Below are positions 7,745 through 14,410 of a DNA stretch of 64,000 nucleotides, in pieces. Both the position numbers and the translations under genes were made by a program. Under the pieces are notes generated by a model, which was given only the letters and a program-made list of their open reading frames with translations, ran no database searches and was not told the DNA's origin. The first letter of the stretch is position 1. The number at the start of each line of letters is the position of its first letter. Origin of the DNA: VXRN01 sp963664365 (GTDB lineage: Bacteria; Chloroflexota; Dehalococcoidia; Lucifugimonadales; UBA1123). Location of the stretch: positions 2,108,001 to 2,172,000 of the forward strand of contig OY761144.1 of the NCBI GenBank assembly GCA_963664365.1. The letters are read 5' to 3'.

Positions 7745-8108
7745 TCAAAGCGACGCCCGATTCTTGGAGAAGTATGTCCATAGGTATGTCGAGGAGCTTG
7801 CCCAGCGCGCGGGCCATGGGCACCGTGACCTCCCGCTTGCCGGTGAGGACTTCTCTTACCTTCCTGTGGCTGCCGATGACAGGGATCAGGTCGCGCTCCG
7901 TCAGTCCGAGCCTGTCGAGGTTGAACTCGATAGCGCCGACCGGACTCGGCAGGCCGATGGGGTAATGCTCGACCTCATAGGCTTCTATGAGGTCGGAAAG
8001 GACGCTGCGCTCGTGATCTTCCGGGGTTCCCTCTTCGGCGAAGAAGATTTCCTCGAGTCTAGCCAGGGCAGCGGCGAGGTCTTCGTCCGAGCGTATTTTC
8101 TTGATCAT
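7728..8108 (-). CDS. HigA-family XRE antitoxin / regulator
   Basis: 126-aa protein of the HigA (YgjM-like) family: an N-terminal helical extension with LIEAYEVEHYPIGLPSP (about 45-62), then an XRE helix-turn-helix, LGLTERDLIPVIGSHRKVREVLTGKREVTVPMARALGKLLDIP (about 68-112). GGAGATG precedes the ATG and a possible -10 (TATACT) lies about 40 bases upstream. No HigB toxin is adjacent: upstream is a mini-ORF and a second antitoxin, downstream the unknown 91-aa gene. Confidence 0.82.
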   Translation of the reverse strand: MIKKIRSDEDLAAALARLEEIFFAEEGTPEDHERSVLSDLIEAYEVEHYPIGLPSPVGAIEFNLDRLGLTERDLIPVIGSHRKVREVLTGKREVTVPMARALGKLLDIPMDILLQESGVALSEKND

Positions 8109-8172
8109 TTTCGCATCTCCACTGTTTTGGCATCTATAGAGTATATTCTCATGCTATCTCGCTCACCACGCT

Positions 8173-8280
8173 CTAGTCGAATCCCAGCCGGGCTAGGTTT
8201 TCTTCGATCGCGGCGTCCAGCCTCCGCGCCTCGGCTTGCTTCGGACGTTCTTGAACCATCACCCTGTCCAGTTCAGCCAT
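8173..8280 (-). CDS. 35-codon ORF, copy 2 of the duplicated mini-ORF
   Basis: Begins with ATG directly after TAG, shortly past the HigA stop at 8298. The peptide opens MAELDRVMVQERPKQAE and closes RLDAAIEENLARLGFD. Compared with copy 1 the reading frame, start context and both conserved blocks are kept, including the tail that looks like the end of HsdM. It could be a genuine small protein or twin debris from one recombination event. Confidence 0.4.
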   Translation of the reverse strand: MAELDRVMVQERPKQAEARRLDAAIEENLARLGFD

Positions 8281-8312
8281 CTAGGTCAAGCTCTCAGTTA
8301 GACGTGCGCCGC
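8237..8312. repeat. 76-bp direct repeat, copy 2
   Basis: Partner of 7412-7487, 825 bp away. The two copies bracket the HigA-like gene and the 91-aa gene, so this cassette probably arose by duplication or recombination at the repeat. Confidence 0.85.
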
Positions 8313-8585
8313 GCTGGGTAGGGCGCGTACTGTGTCGCCGACTTGCTGTTCAGCGACCATGAGATCGAACTGCGTCTGTAGGTTAAGCCAGAATTGGGGA
8401 TCGACTCCGAACCAGTGGCCGAGACGCAGGGCGGTATCGCCCGTCACGGAACGCTTGCCTGCGATTATCTGGCTGATTCGATTGGGGGGCACGTCGATCT
8501 GATGCGCGAAGCTGGTCTGATTTACGCCCAACTCCGCCAACTCGTCCTTGAGAATCTGTCCCGGATGAACGGCACGCCTGAACAT
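8298..8585 (-). CDS. higA: HigA-type addiction module antitoxin (XRE)
   Basis: 95-aa HTH antitoxin. VHPGQILKDELAELGVNQTSFAHQIDVPPNRISQIIAGKRSVTGDTALRLGHWFGVDPQFWLNLQ covers the family's whole hallmark region, including the DPQFWLNLQ end of the XRE domain. The ATG at 8585 has GGAGAG upstream, so a longer in-frame extension through the next gene is spurious. The usual HigB toxin is not found on either side. The C-terminal codons fall in the 76-bp repeat. Confidence 0.88.
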   Translation of the reverse strand: MFRRAVHPGQILKDELAELGVNQTSFAHQIDVPPNRISQIIAGKRSVTGDTALRLGHWFGVDPQFWLNLQTQFDLMVAEQQVGDTVRALPSAAHV

Positions 8586-8635
8586 ACTTTGTCTCTCCGT
8601 TTCTAGTGTAAATGCAGCCTCGACTACCCCGACCC

Positions 8636-9742
8636 TCACACGCTGTACCGCGCCACCGAATCCGGGTTCAGCTCTAGGCCGAGGCCGGGACGGTCGGGAT
8701 AGGGAGACCATATCCCGTCTCTCTGGTCGGGGAACTCGGTGTACCAGGCGCGGTCGCCGGCCAGTGCTACGTTCATGTACTCGACCGCTTTGAGGTTGGG
8801 AGTCGCGCACGCTAGGTGGAGGTGTACCAACTGGACGGAGTGCGGCGCGACGGGCAGGTCGAAGCTGTGCGCCAGGTGGGCGACTTTCATCCACTCTGTG
8901 ACGCCGCCGACTCTGCCGACGTCGGGCTGAACGATGTCGGCTCCGCCCCTGGCGATTAGCTCCCTGAAGCCGTACTTAGTGTACTCGTGCTCTCCGGTCG
9001 CGATTGGGATGCTGGTGGCCGCGGCGACTCTGGCTAGGCCGTCTATGTCGTCCGCCAGGACGGGCTCTTCGAACCAGCCGACCTGGTAACGCTCGAACTC
9101 CTTCGCCATGTATATGGCCTGCTTGGGATAGTAGCCGTTGTTGGCATCGACGTATATGGCGACATCGTTGCCGACGGCGCGCCTGACCGCTTCCAGCCGT
9201 TGAAGGTCTTCACGCTCCGACTGTCCGAAATCCTTGCCCACCTTGATCTTGACGCGCTTGATGCCCCGGTCCACCCATCCCATCGCCTCGGCGACTAGTT
9301 CTTCCACGCTGAAATTCGTCCAGCCGCCGGATCCGTAGATGGGTACGGAGTCTCTGAACGGGCCGAGCAGCTTGTAGAGCGGCAGTCTGAGCGCTTTTGC
9401 CTTGAGGTCCCACAGTCCGACGTCCACCGCTGAGAGCGCGCAGAAGGCGAGGCCCTTGCGTCCGTAGCCGCGTATTCTCCAGAACATCGCGTGCCAGAGC
9501 CGCTCGATGTCGAACGGGTCCTGGTCTATCAGCAGGTCTTTGAGTCCATGCTCGATGACCTGGCGTATGCCGGGGCTGGCCTGACCGACGCCTAGACCCT
9601 CGACGCCTTCGTCGGTGTGAATGTGGACGAATAGCTGCGAACGACCTCCCGAGCCCGGCGCGGGCGTCGGGATGGTCGCGTCCTGGACCGGGGGCACGTC
9701 CGGGTTGTGGAGTACGGTTGTGGTGACGTCGGTAATTCGCAT
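8636..9742 (-). CDS. Mandelate racemase / enolase-superfamily enzyme
   Basis: Metal-dependent sugar-acid dehydratase or racemase that abstracts a proton next to a carboxylate. The 368 residues have an N-terminal capping domain (1-125) and a TIM barrel with the full mandelate-racemase-subgroup machinery: K165-x-K167 (VKIKVGK), metal ligands D199 (YVDANN), E225 (GWFEEP) and E251 (GEHE), and the D274 (QPDVGR) / H301 (APHSV) dyad. The substrate cannot be assigned. The start MRITDV at 9742 is chosen because GAGGACGGCC lies just upstream; an extension to 9838 would run through the promoter region. A promoter (9777-9805) serves this gene. Confidence 0.92.
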   Translation of the reverse strand: MRITDVTTTVLHNPDVPPVQDATIPTPAPGSGGRSQLFVHIHTDEGVEGLGVGQASPGIRQVIEHGLKDLLIDQDPFDIERLWHAMFWRIRGYGRKGLAFCALSAVDVGLWDLKAKALRLPLYKLLGPFRDSVPIYGSGGWTNFSVEELVAEAMGWVDRGIKRVKIKVGKDFGQSEREDLQRLEAVRRAVGNDVAIYVDANNGYYPKQAIYMAKEFERYQVGWFEEPVLADDIDGLARVAAATSIPIATGEHEYTKYGFRELIARGGADIVQPDVGRVGGVTEWMKVAHLAHSFDLPVAPHSVQLVHLHLACATPNLKAVEYMNVALAGDRAWYTEFPDQRDGIWSPYPDRPGLGLELNPDSVARYSV

Positions 9743-9776
9743 GGCCGTCCTCTGCTTGGCCGTATCGGCGGGGGAT

Positions 9777-9805
9777 ATGATACTTGACGGCGGCGATAGC
9801 GCCAA
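9777..9805 (-). promoter_or_regulatory. Promoter for the enolase-superfamily gene
   Basis: On the minus strand TTGGCG (9805-9800), a 17-base spacer and TATCAT (9782-9777) lie 35 bases before the ATG at 9742 and downstream of the terminator of the neighbouring small unit. Confidence 0.45.
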
Positions 9806-9823
9806 ACGGCTGGCAAAAGAGAA

Positions 9824-9845
9824 GCCCGGAGTCCACACTCCGGGC
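9824..9845 (-). terminator. Rho-independent terminator of the small transcription unit
   Basis: Perfect 9-bp stem GCCCGGAGT / ACTCCGGGC with a four-base loop. On the minus strand it is followed by TTCTCTTTT. It closes the transcript that starts near 10141. Confidence 0.75.
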
Positions 9846-9980
9846 CTTGTTGTTCACCGTTGGTCCCGCAAACCCAGTCGAATCCTGGTGTGGCCGCCCG
9901 GCCAGTCGGCTTCGGTATCGTCCGATGGCCGCGGCATCTTGGCCTCGATCTATCTACACGCGGGCCGCAGGCTTTTCTTT

Positions 9981-10035
9981 CCCCTGCCGGCCTTGCTAAT
10001 CAACCTAGGCTATCCCCTCCAGGCGCCGGCAGGGG
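9981..10035 (-). ncRNA. Structured RNA segment (11-bp inverted repeat) after the 25-codon ORF
   Basis: GCCGGCAGGGG (10025-10035) pairs perfectly with CCCCTGCCGGC (9981-9991) across a 33-base loop. On the transcript the first arm is formed by the last sense codons of the small ORF. Further GC-rich short inverted repeats continue to the terminator at 9824. No Rfam family is recognised. The 10088-10310 stretch on the other side of the ORF carries its promoter and no other gene I can support. Confidence 0.45.
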
Positions 10036-10087
10036 TTGTAGAAACACACTTCCATTCATGATTTGCAACGAACAGTCGGAGCTTCAT
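10010..10087 (-). CDS. 25-codon small ORF with strong ribosome binding site
   Basis: Starts MKLRLFVANHEWKCVS and ends TTPAGAWRG, 25 residues. AAAGGAGGCGTG precedes the ATG, the best Shine-Dalgarno match seen in the window. A consensus promoter lies upstream (10148-10176) and a terminator downstream (9824-9845), so it sits in its own unit of about 320 nt. No homologue is recognised. It could be a leader peptide, a peptide precursor (it has Cys, Ser and Thr) or a small regulator. It is too short for sequence-only proof. Confidence 0.5.
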   Translation of the reverse strand: MKLRLFVANHEWKCVSTTPAGAWRG

Positions 10088-10147
10088 CACGCCTCCTTTC
10101 CGGCTACCGTTTTGGATTTGGGGAACGCTTCCCGCTCCCTCAGTTTC

Positions 10148-10176
10148 ACCATAACAAGGGATTGGGTGACTGTCAA
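10148..10176 (-). promoter_or_regulatory. Consensus promoter of the small ORF unit
   Basis: On the minus strand TTGACA (10176-10171), a 17-base spacer and TATGGT (10153-10148): a perfect -35 with ideal spacing. Transcription is expected to start near 10141, running away from the CitE-like gene. Confidence 0.65.
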
Positions 10177-10310
10177 TCGGATTTCGGGGTATGGGCGGCG
10201 GGCGATGCGGGTGTGAGGGGTAAGGCGTAAGGGATAAGGGATGGTGGGTTCGATATGTGCTAATCTGTCTTGGCGAGTAAGCCAAATACCATGAACAGAG
10301 GCCGGAACCG

Positions 10311-11210
10311 ATGACTATACTAAGAAGTTTGTTGTTCGTGCCGGGAAACACGCCGCGAATGTTGGAGCGCGCGCTGGGACTACGCCCCGACGCATTCATG
10401 CCGGACATGGAGGACTCGGTGCCGTGGGATGAGAAGGCGAACGCGCGGGCGGTGACCGCGTCGTATCTTCCGAGGGCGGCGGAGACGGGGGTTCCGGTCA
10501 TACCAAGGGTGAATTCGCTGGATACGGGGCTGCTGGAGTCGGACTTGGAAGCGGTGATCGGGCCGCACATTTTCGGGGTATCGATCGGCAAGGTGGACAA
10601 CGTTCAGATCGTGGGGGAGATCGAAGGTCTGCTGAGCAGGTTGGAATCGGAGGCCGGACTTTCGCCGGGGTCGATCAAGTTGGTGCCCTGGATAGAGTCG
10701 GCGGAGGCGATAGTGAACGCATACGCAATCTGCAGGTCGTCGGATAGGATCGTGGCGGTGGCGTTTGGCGCGGAGGATTTCACAAACGACATGGAGATCG
10801 AGCGCCGCGACGACGACGCTGAGCTTGGATATGCCAGAAACGCGGTGGCCGTCGCGGCGAGGGCGGCGGGCGTTCTGGCGCTGGATACGCCGTACTTCGC
10901 GTTCCGAGACCCGGACGGTCTGCGGGCGAACTCGCTGGAGTCGCGGGGCGCGGGCTTCAAGGGAAGGTTCGCGATTCACCCTGCGCAGATCGAGGTTATC
11001 AACGAGGTGTACTCGCCTTCGGAGGAGCAGATCGGCCACGCTCTGAGGGTGATAGAGGCGTTCGAGGAGGCGGCAGCCATGGGACGGGGTTCTACCTCGC
11101 TGGACGGGAAGGTCGTGGACGTGCCGGTGGTCAAGCGCGCGCAGGCGTTGTTGGATCAGGCGAGGCAGATGGGCCTGGAAGTTGCGGCAAGCGCAGAGGA
11201 TCGTGGTTAG
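10311..11210 (+). CDS. HpcH/HpaI aldolase, citrate lyase beta-like (CitE) protein
   Basis: 299-aa TIM-barrel C-C lyase acting on CoA esters such as malyl- or citramalyl-CoA. The family opening RSLLFVPGNTPRMLERAL (about 5-22) is followed by the acidic metal region DMEDSVPWDEK, the strand with E and D ligands (WIESAEAIVNAYAIC ... AFGAEDFTNDMEI, about 128-165) and the end GRFAIHPAQIEVINEVYSP (about 224-242). The exact substrate is unknown; stand-alone CitE-like proteins are usually not citrate lyase subunits. Its stop overlaps the convergent dtd stop by four bases. Confidence 0.9.
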   Translation: MTILRSLLFVPGNTPRMLERALGLRPDAFMPDMEDSVPWDEKANARAVTASYLPRAAETGVPVIPRVNSLDTGLLESDLEAVIGPHIFGVSIGKVDNVQIVGEIEGLLSRLESEAGLSPGSIKLVPWIESAEAIVNAYAICRSSDRIVAVAFGAEDFTNDMEIERRDDDAELGYARNAVAVAARAAGVLALDTPYFAFRDPDGLRANSLESRGAGFKGRFAIHPAQIEVINEVYSPSEEQIGHALRVIEAFEEAAAMGRGSTSLDGKVVDVPVVKRAQALLDQARQMGLEVAASAEDRG

Positions 11211-11671
11211 CCTCTGCGAGGCCGTTGGAGGTCGTCGGAGTCGAGCATGATGGTCACGGGGCCGTCGTTGTGGAGCGTGACGGTCATGTACTCTTGAAAC
11301 CTGCCGGTTTCGACTTTGAGCCCGGTCTCTCGAAAGGCGCGCACGACCTCATCGAACATCTGCCGCGCCGTGTCCGGAGGGGCCGCTTCGGTGAAGCTGG
11401 GCCTGCGGCCGCGCCGGGTGTCCGCGTAGAGGGTGAATTGGCTCACGACCAACAGATCAGCGCCGACGTCCAATGCGGAGAGGTCGAAACGCCCGGAGTC
11501 GTCGGGGAATACGCGCAAGTTCACCGTCTTGGAGACTATGTAGTCGATCTCGCTGGGACCGTCGGAGCGTCCGATGCCGACGAAGACACAGAGTCCCGGG
11601 CCGATTCGACCCAGGACTTCGTCGTCAGCGGAAACGGACGCTTTGGTCACCCGCTGGATCAGCGCGCGCAA
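11207..11671 (-). CDS. dtd: D-aminoacyl-tRNA deacylase
   Basis: Cytosolic proofreading enzyme that releases D-amino acids (and glycine from tRNA-Ala) from mischarged tRNA. The 154 residues are standard. Family motifs SQFTLYAD (about 77-84) and the active-site loop HNDGPVTIMLDS (about 134-145) are intact, as is the IQRVTKASV start. The start codon is TTG (11671-11669), 14 bases after the stop of the FmdB-like gene, so the two are probably cotranscribed. Confidence 0.95.
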   Translation of the reverse strand: MRALIQRVTKASVSADDEVLGRIGPGLCVFVGIGRSDGPSEIDYIVSKTVNLRVFPDDSGRFDLSALDVGADLLVVSQFTLYADTRRGRRPSFTEAAPPDTARQMFDEVVRAFRETGLKVETGRFQEYMTVTLHNDGPVTIMLDSDDLQRPRRG

Positions 11672-11685
11672 TAGTCAGCCACTGG

Positions 11686-12000
11686 TCAGTCGTTTTTTCC
11701 GGCAGTCGAGGCCGACGCGGTCTCGGACTTGCCCTCACCGGAATCGGACTTTGACTTGCCGCTCCCGGAGTCTGACTTCTCCGCCTTGTCCTCGGACCTG
11801 CCAGTGCCGTTGTTGCCCCGGCCTTTGCCATAGTCGGTCACATACCAGCCGCTGCCCTTGAAGATGACTGGAGGAGCGTGAATCTGGCGCTGGGAAGGCG
11901 CGCCACATTCGAGACATTCGGCCACGGGGTCGGCGGAGAAGCTCTGCCTGAGCTCGAAGCGGTGTCCACAGCGTTTACAGCGATAGTCGTATCTGGGCAA
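11686..12000 (-). CDS. FmdB-family zinc-ribbon protein
   Basis: Small regulatory-type protein of about 104 residues. The N-terminus PRYDYRCKRCGHRFEL ... ECLECGAPSQRQIH supplies the four zinc-binding cysteines (two CxxC pairs), followed by GSGWYVTDYG as in other FmdB proteins. The C-terminal 40 residues are a disordered Ser/Lys/Asp/Gly tail. The family normally starts MP-x-Y-x-Y; here the matching codon is TTG (12000-11998) with GGGAGAG upstream, so that start is preferred over longer in-frame ATGs. The 12001-12213 stretch holds one perfect 7-bp hairpin (12057-12077) and no gene. Confidence 0.85.
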   Translation of the reverse strand: MPRYDYRCKRCGHRFELRQSFSADPVAECLECGAPSQRQIHAPPVIFKGSGWYVTDYGKGRGNNGTGRSEDKAEKSDSGSGKSKSDSGEGKSETASASTAGKND

Positions 12001-12213
12001 ACTACACTCTCCCGGCCGGTCTCGCTCTCCGGCTCCGAACGGCGTACCGAGCGTTAGCAGTCCAAGTTTGGGACTGCCAAGCGTCCAGCTAAATCTAGCG
12101 CCGCCAGCCTGCGGTGTCAAACGGGAGTACGTTTCGCGCCACTTCGCAGAGTCGATAAGCCCCGCCGACCAAATGCCTCGCGTAGCCAACGGTCCAAGGG
12201 TGTGTTTACATCC

Positions 12214-13491
12214 CTAGCAAGGGTCTAGCGGTTCCAGTTCCTCTTCGTCGAGTCGATACCAGAACGCTGAGTCCTCATCCTCCGCCTCGAGGAACTCGGC
12301 CACGTCGGCGACGACCTGACTTTCGACTTGTCGATCCAGCCTCACCGAGGCGACAACGGCGTAGGCGGGCTTTCCAGTCGCGCATCGAAGGATCTTGGCG
12401 TGGTCTATGGCCCGGGCCAAGTCCTTCATGCCTGCGGTGAAGGATGCCTCCACTGCGATGGAGTAGTGGGCGAACTCTCGTCTGTGCAGGTCTGCGACTT
12501 TGGCGACAAGGTCTGGCTTGGCGAACGTAGCCCACGCTCGGTCCAACAAGCCATCGCTCTCAAGCGCGCTCATGTTCTCAGACATCATCTCGTCTCGCTC
12601 GTCCTTGGTAAACCGACTGACGGATACTCGGCGCAGACCGTGCTTTTGCGCGAACAACAGCGCAATCGCTACTTCATTGGCCCGAGTAGCGTCTATGGCG
12701 TAGGCCCCTCGGAACCTGCTCTGGTCGTCATGTTGGCGTCTGTACATGCCATGCAGCGCCTTGATGTCTTGGCGGATCGAATCTTGCCCCTTCAGCAAGG
12801 CATTCTGGGTGTTCAGCATCCCCTTCTGGGTGTCCTGTAACTCCTGAATGGTGTTCAGCATCCCCTTCTGGGTGTCCTGTAACTCCTGAATGGTGTTCAG
12901 CATCCCCTTCTGGGTGTCCTGTAACTCCTGAATGGTGTTCAGCATCCCCTTCTGGGTGTCCCGCATCTCATTCTGGGTGCCCTGTATATCCTGAATCGTG
13001 TTCAGTATGCCCTGCTGAGTATCGAGCACACCCTGCTGAGTATCGAGCATCCCCCTCTGGGTGTCCCGTATCTCCTTCTGGGTATCCTGAATCTCCTGAA
13101 TGGTGTTCAGCATGCCCTGCTGAGTATCGAGCATCCCCTTCTGGGTGTCCCGCATCTCATTCTGGGTGTCCTGTATATCCTGAATCGTGTTCAGTATGCC
13201 CTGCTGAGTATCGAGCACACCCTGCTGAGTATCGAGTACTCGCTGCTGAGTATTGAGCATCCCCCTCTGGGTGTCCCGTATCTCCTTCTGGGTGCCCTGT
13301 ATATCCTGAATCGTGTCCAGCATCCCCTGTTGAGTATCGAGGACCCCCTGCTGGGTATGCTCAAAGGCGTCCATCCGCCCGTGAAGGCCGGGAAGGGCCG
13401 ACAGGCCGAAGGCTTCGAACAGTCGAGTCCGCAGTTCCGGGTCGGAACCTACCCTTTCGATCAATTCTTCGTATGTGGTTAGCTGTGTCAT
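12214..13491 (-). CDS. Long tandem-repeat coiled-coil protein with nuclease-like C-terminal domain
   Basis: 425 residues. The N-terminal 45 resemble the start of bacterial coiled-coil proteins of unknown function. Residues about 48-228 are a heptad/14-residue repeat array built on QDTQKGMLNTIQEL variants. The C-terminal domain (about 240-420) has the pattern EFAHYSIAVEASFTAGMKDLARAIDHAKIL, suggestive of a PD-(D/E)XK-like fold as found in related DUF3782-type proteins. I infer a cytosolic rod-shaped protein with a possible nuclease head; no activity is shown. The ATG at 13491 has GGAGCGG upstream. Confidence 0.8.
   Translation of the reverse strand: MTQLTTYEELIERVGSDPELRTRLFEAFGLSALPGLHGRMDAFEHTQQGVLDTQQGMLDTIQDIQGTQKEIRDTQRGMLNTQQRVLDTQQGVLDTQQGILNTIQDIQDTQNEMRDTQKGMLDTQQGMLNTIQEIQDTQKEIRDTQRGMLDTQQGVLDTQQGILNTIQDIQGTQNEMRDTQKGMLNTIQELQDTQKGMLNTIQELQDTQKGMLNTIQELQDTQKGMLNTQNALLKGQDSIRQDIKALHGMYRRQHDDQSRFRGAYAIDATRANEVAIALLFAQKHGLRRVSVSRFTKDERDEMMSENMSALESDGLLDRAWATFAKPDLVAKVADLHRREFAHYSIAVEASFTAGMKDLARAIDHAKILRCATGKPAYAVVASVRLDRQVESQVVADVAEFLEAEDEDSAFWYRLDEEELEPLDPC
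12814..12939. repeat. Three identical 42-bp tandem repeats within the coiled-coil gene
   Basis: Units at 12814, 12856 and 12898 are identical over 42 bases, encoding 14 residues (two heptads) each. Degenerate relatives of the same unit continue to about 13370. Perfect identity at the DNA level indicates recent unit duplication. Confidence 0.95.
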
Positions 13492-13621
13492 CCGACCGCT
13501 CCTTGGAGCAGTTTACTAGATTTGCGGCCCATCGCGCACGTCCCGGTTACCCGGCGAGAAATACCTCAAGTCCCCAGTCTCCCGCGAGCGGCCTTCCCGT
13601 TGGGTCGTCCGGCCTGACCGC

Positions 13622-14407
13622 TCAACTCGACCTGACGGCCATTGGGGTCTGGGCGAGAAGCGTCAGGTGGGAGGTGAGCGACTTGCGCGCGCGTTTCGTC
13701 TGGTGCGCCAGCGACAAGAGCCCGGGTATGTCTCCAGGATGAGCCGCTATGAATCGTGCGCCCTTCGCGGCGCGCCTGAGCGGACCGTCTTCGAGGAATT
13801 GAGACACCAACGGCGACACGCTCTGCTCGACCGTATCCAACACAATCCTCAGCGATATGAACGGGACGTTGGATTCCGCCGCGGCATGGGCTGCCCAGTA
13901 GCCCTCCATGTCTATCAGGGAGACTTCGAACGCGCTCCCAATCCACGCCTTCATGGAGGGGTTGGAGACGAATTGGGGGACGGTCATGCAGGCTCCCGTC
14001 TGTACGCTTGCGCCATGCTCTTCGAGCTGCGAGCGCACATTTTGGGCCAGATGCGCGTTGATCTCGATTTCCTTGCCCGCCTGTCTTCGCCAGAGATACG
14101 CGGGCCCTTCGACCGACAAGAGCCTGTCGCAGATCACGGCGCTGCCGGTGGACTGCCCCGCCTGCGTTCCGGCGGCGAATCCGACGGACACGATCAGATG
14201 CGGGTCGAACCTGCTGACGACCTCGGCCACACATTCGCCCGCGCCGGCGCGTCCCAAGCCGCCGTCGGACACCACGACGTGCGGCACGGAGTCCGACGTG
14301 TACAGCCTGACTCCGCCGGACCGGGCTATCCGCCGGAACCCGCCGCTCTTCAGATACCCTGCGACCTCTTCTCTAATGGCCGCGATCACCGCCATCAATT
14401 CATTCAC
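13622..14407 (-). CDS. Phosphorylase-superfamily nucleosidase (HpnG / MTA-SAH nucleosidase-like)
   Basis: 261-aa cytosolic protein of the PNP/UDP phosphorylase fold, which cleaves N-glycosidic bonds of nucleosides. Seen: AVIAAIREEVAGYL at the N-terminus, the glycine-rich VVVSDGGLGRAGAGE (about 44-58), SVGFAAGTQAG and the ribose-binding SLIDMEGYWAAHAAAESNVPFISLRIVLDT (about 165-194). Its start is three bases from the stop of the polyprenyl synthase, so they form an operon. In hopanoid clusters a phosphorylase-like HpnG removes adenine from adenosylhopane; the isoprenoid neighbour makes that role plausible, but no other hopanoid gene is adjacent. Confidence 0.8.
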   Translation of the reverse strand: MNELMAVIAAIREEVAGYLKSGGFRRIARSGGVRLYTSDSVPHVVVSDGGLGRAGAGECVAEVVSRFDPHLIVSVGFAAGTQAGQSTGSAVICDRLLSVEGPAYLWRRQAGKEIEINAHLAQNVRSQLEEHGASVQTGACMTVPQFVSNPSMKAWIGSAFEVSLIDMEGYWAAHAAAESNVPFISLRIVLDTVEQSVSPLVSQFLEDGPLRRAAKGARFIAAHPGDIPGLLSLAHQTKRARKSLTSHLTLLAQTPMAVRSS

Positions 14408-14410
14408 CGC

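Noticed and set aside
9861..9885. Minus-strand segment resembling the 5' end of tmRNA (GGATTCGACTGGG then TTTGCGGGACCA)
   Set aside because: The likeness to the tmRNA start is local only. A terminator follows within 40 bases, no tag-coding sequence of the ANDENYALAA kind is present, and the T-loop/acceptor halves do not pair. Neither a one-piece nor a permuted tmRNA gene can be built from the region.
12798..13370. Regular repeat array looking like a CRISPR
   Set aside because: Units are contiguous without spacers, have a 42-bp period equal to 14 codons, and lie within an uninterrupted coding frame; no cas gene is present.
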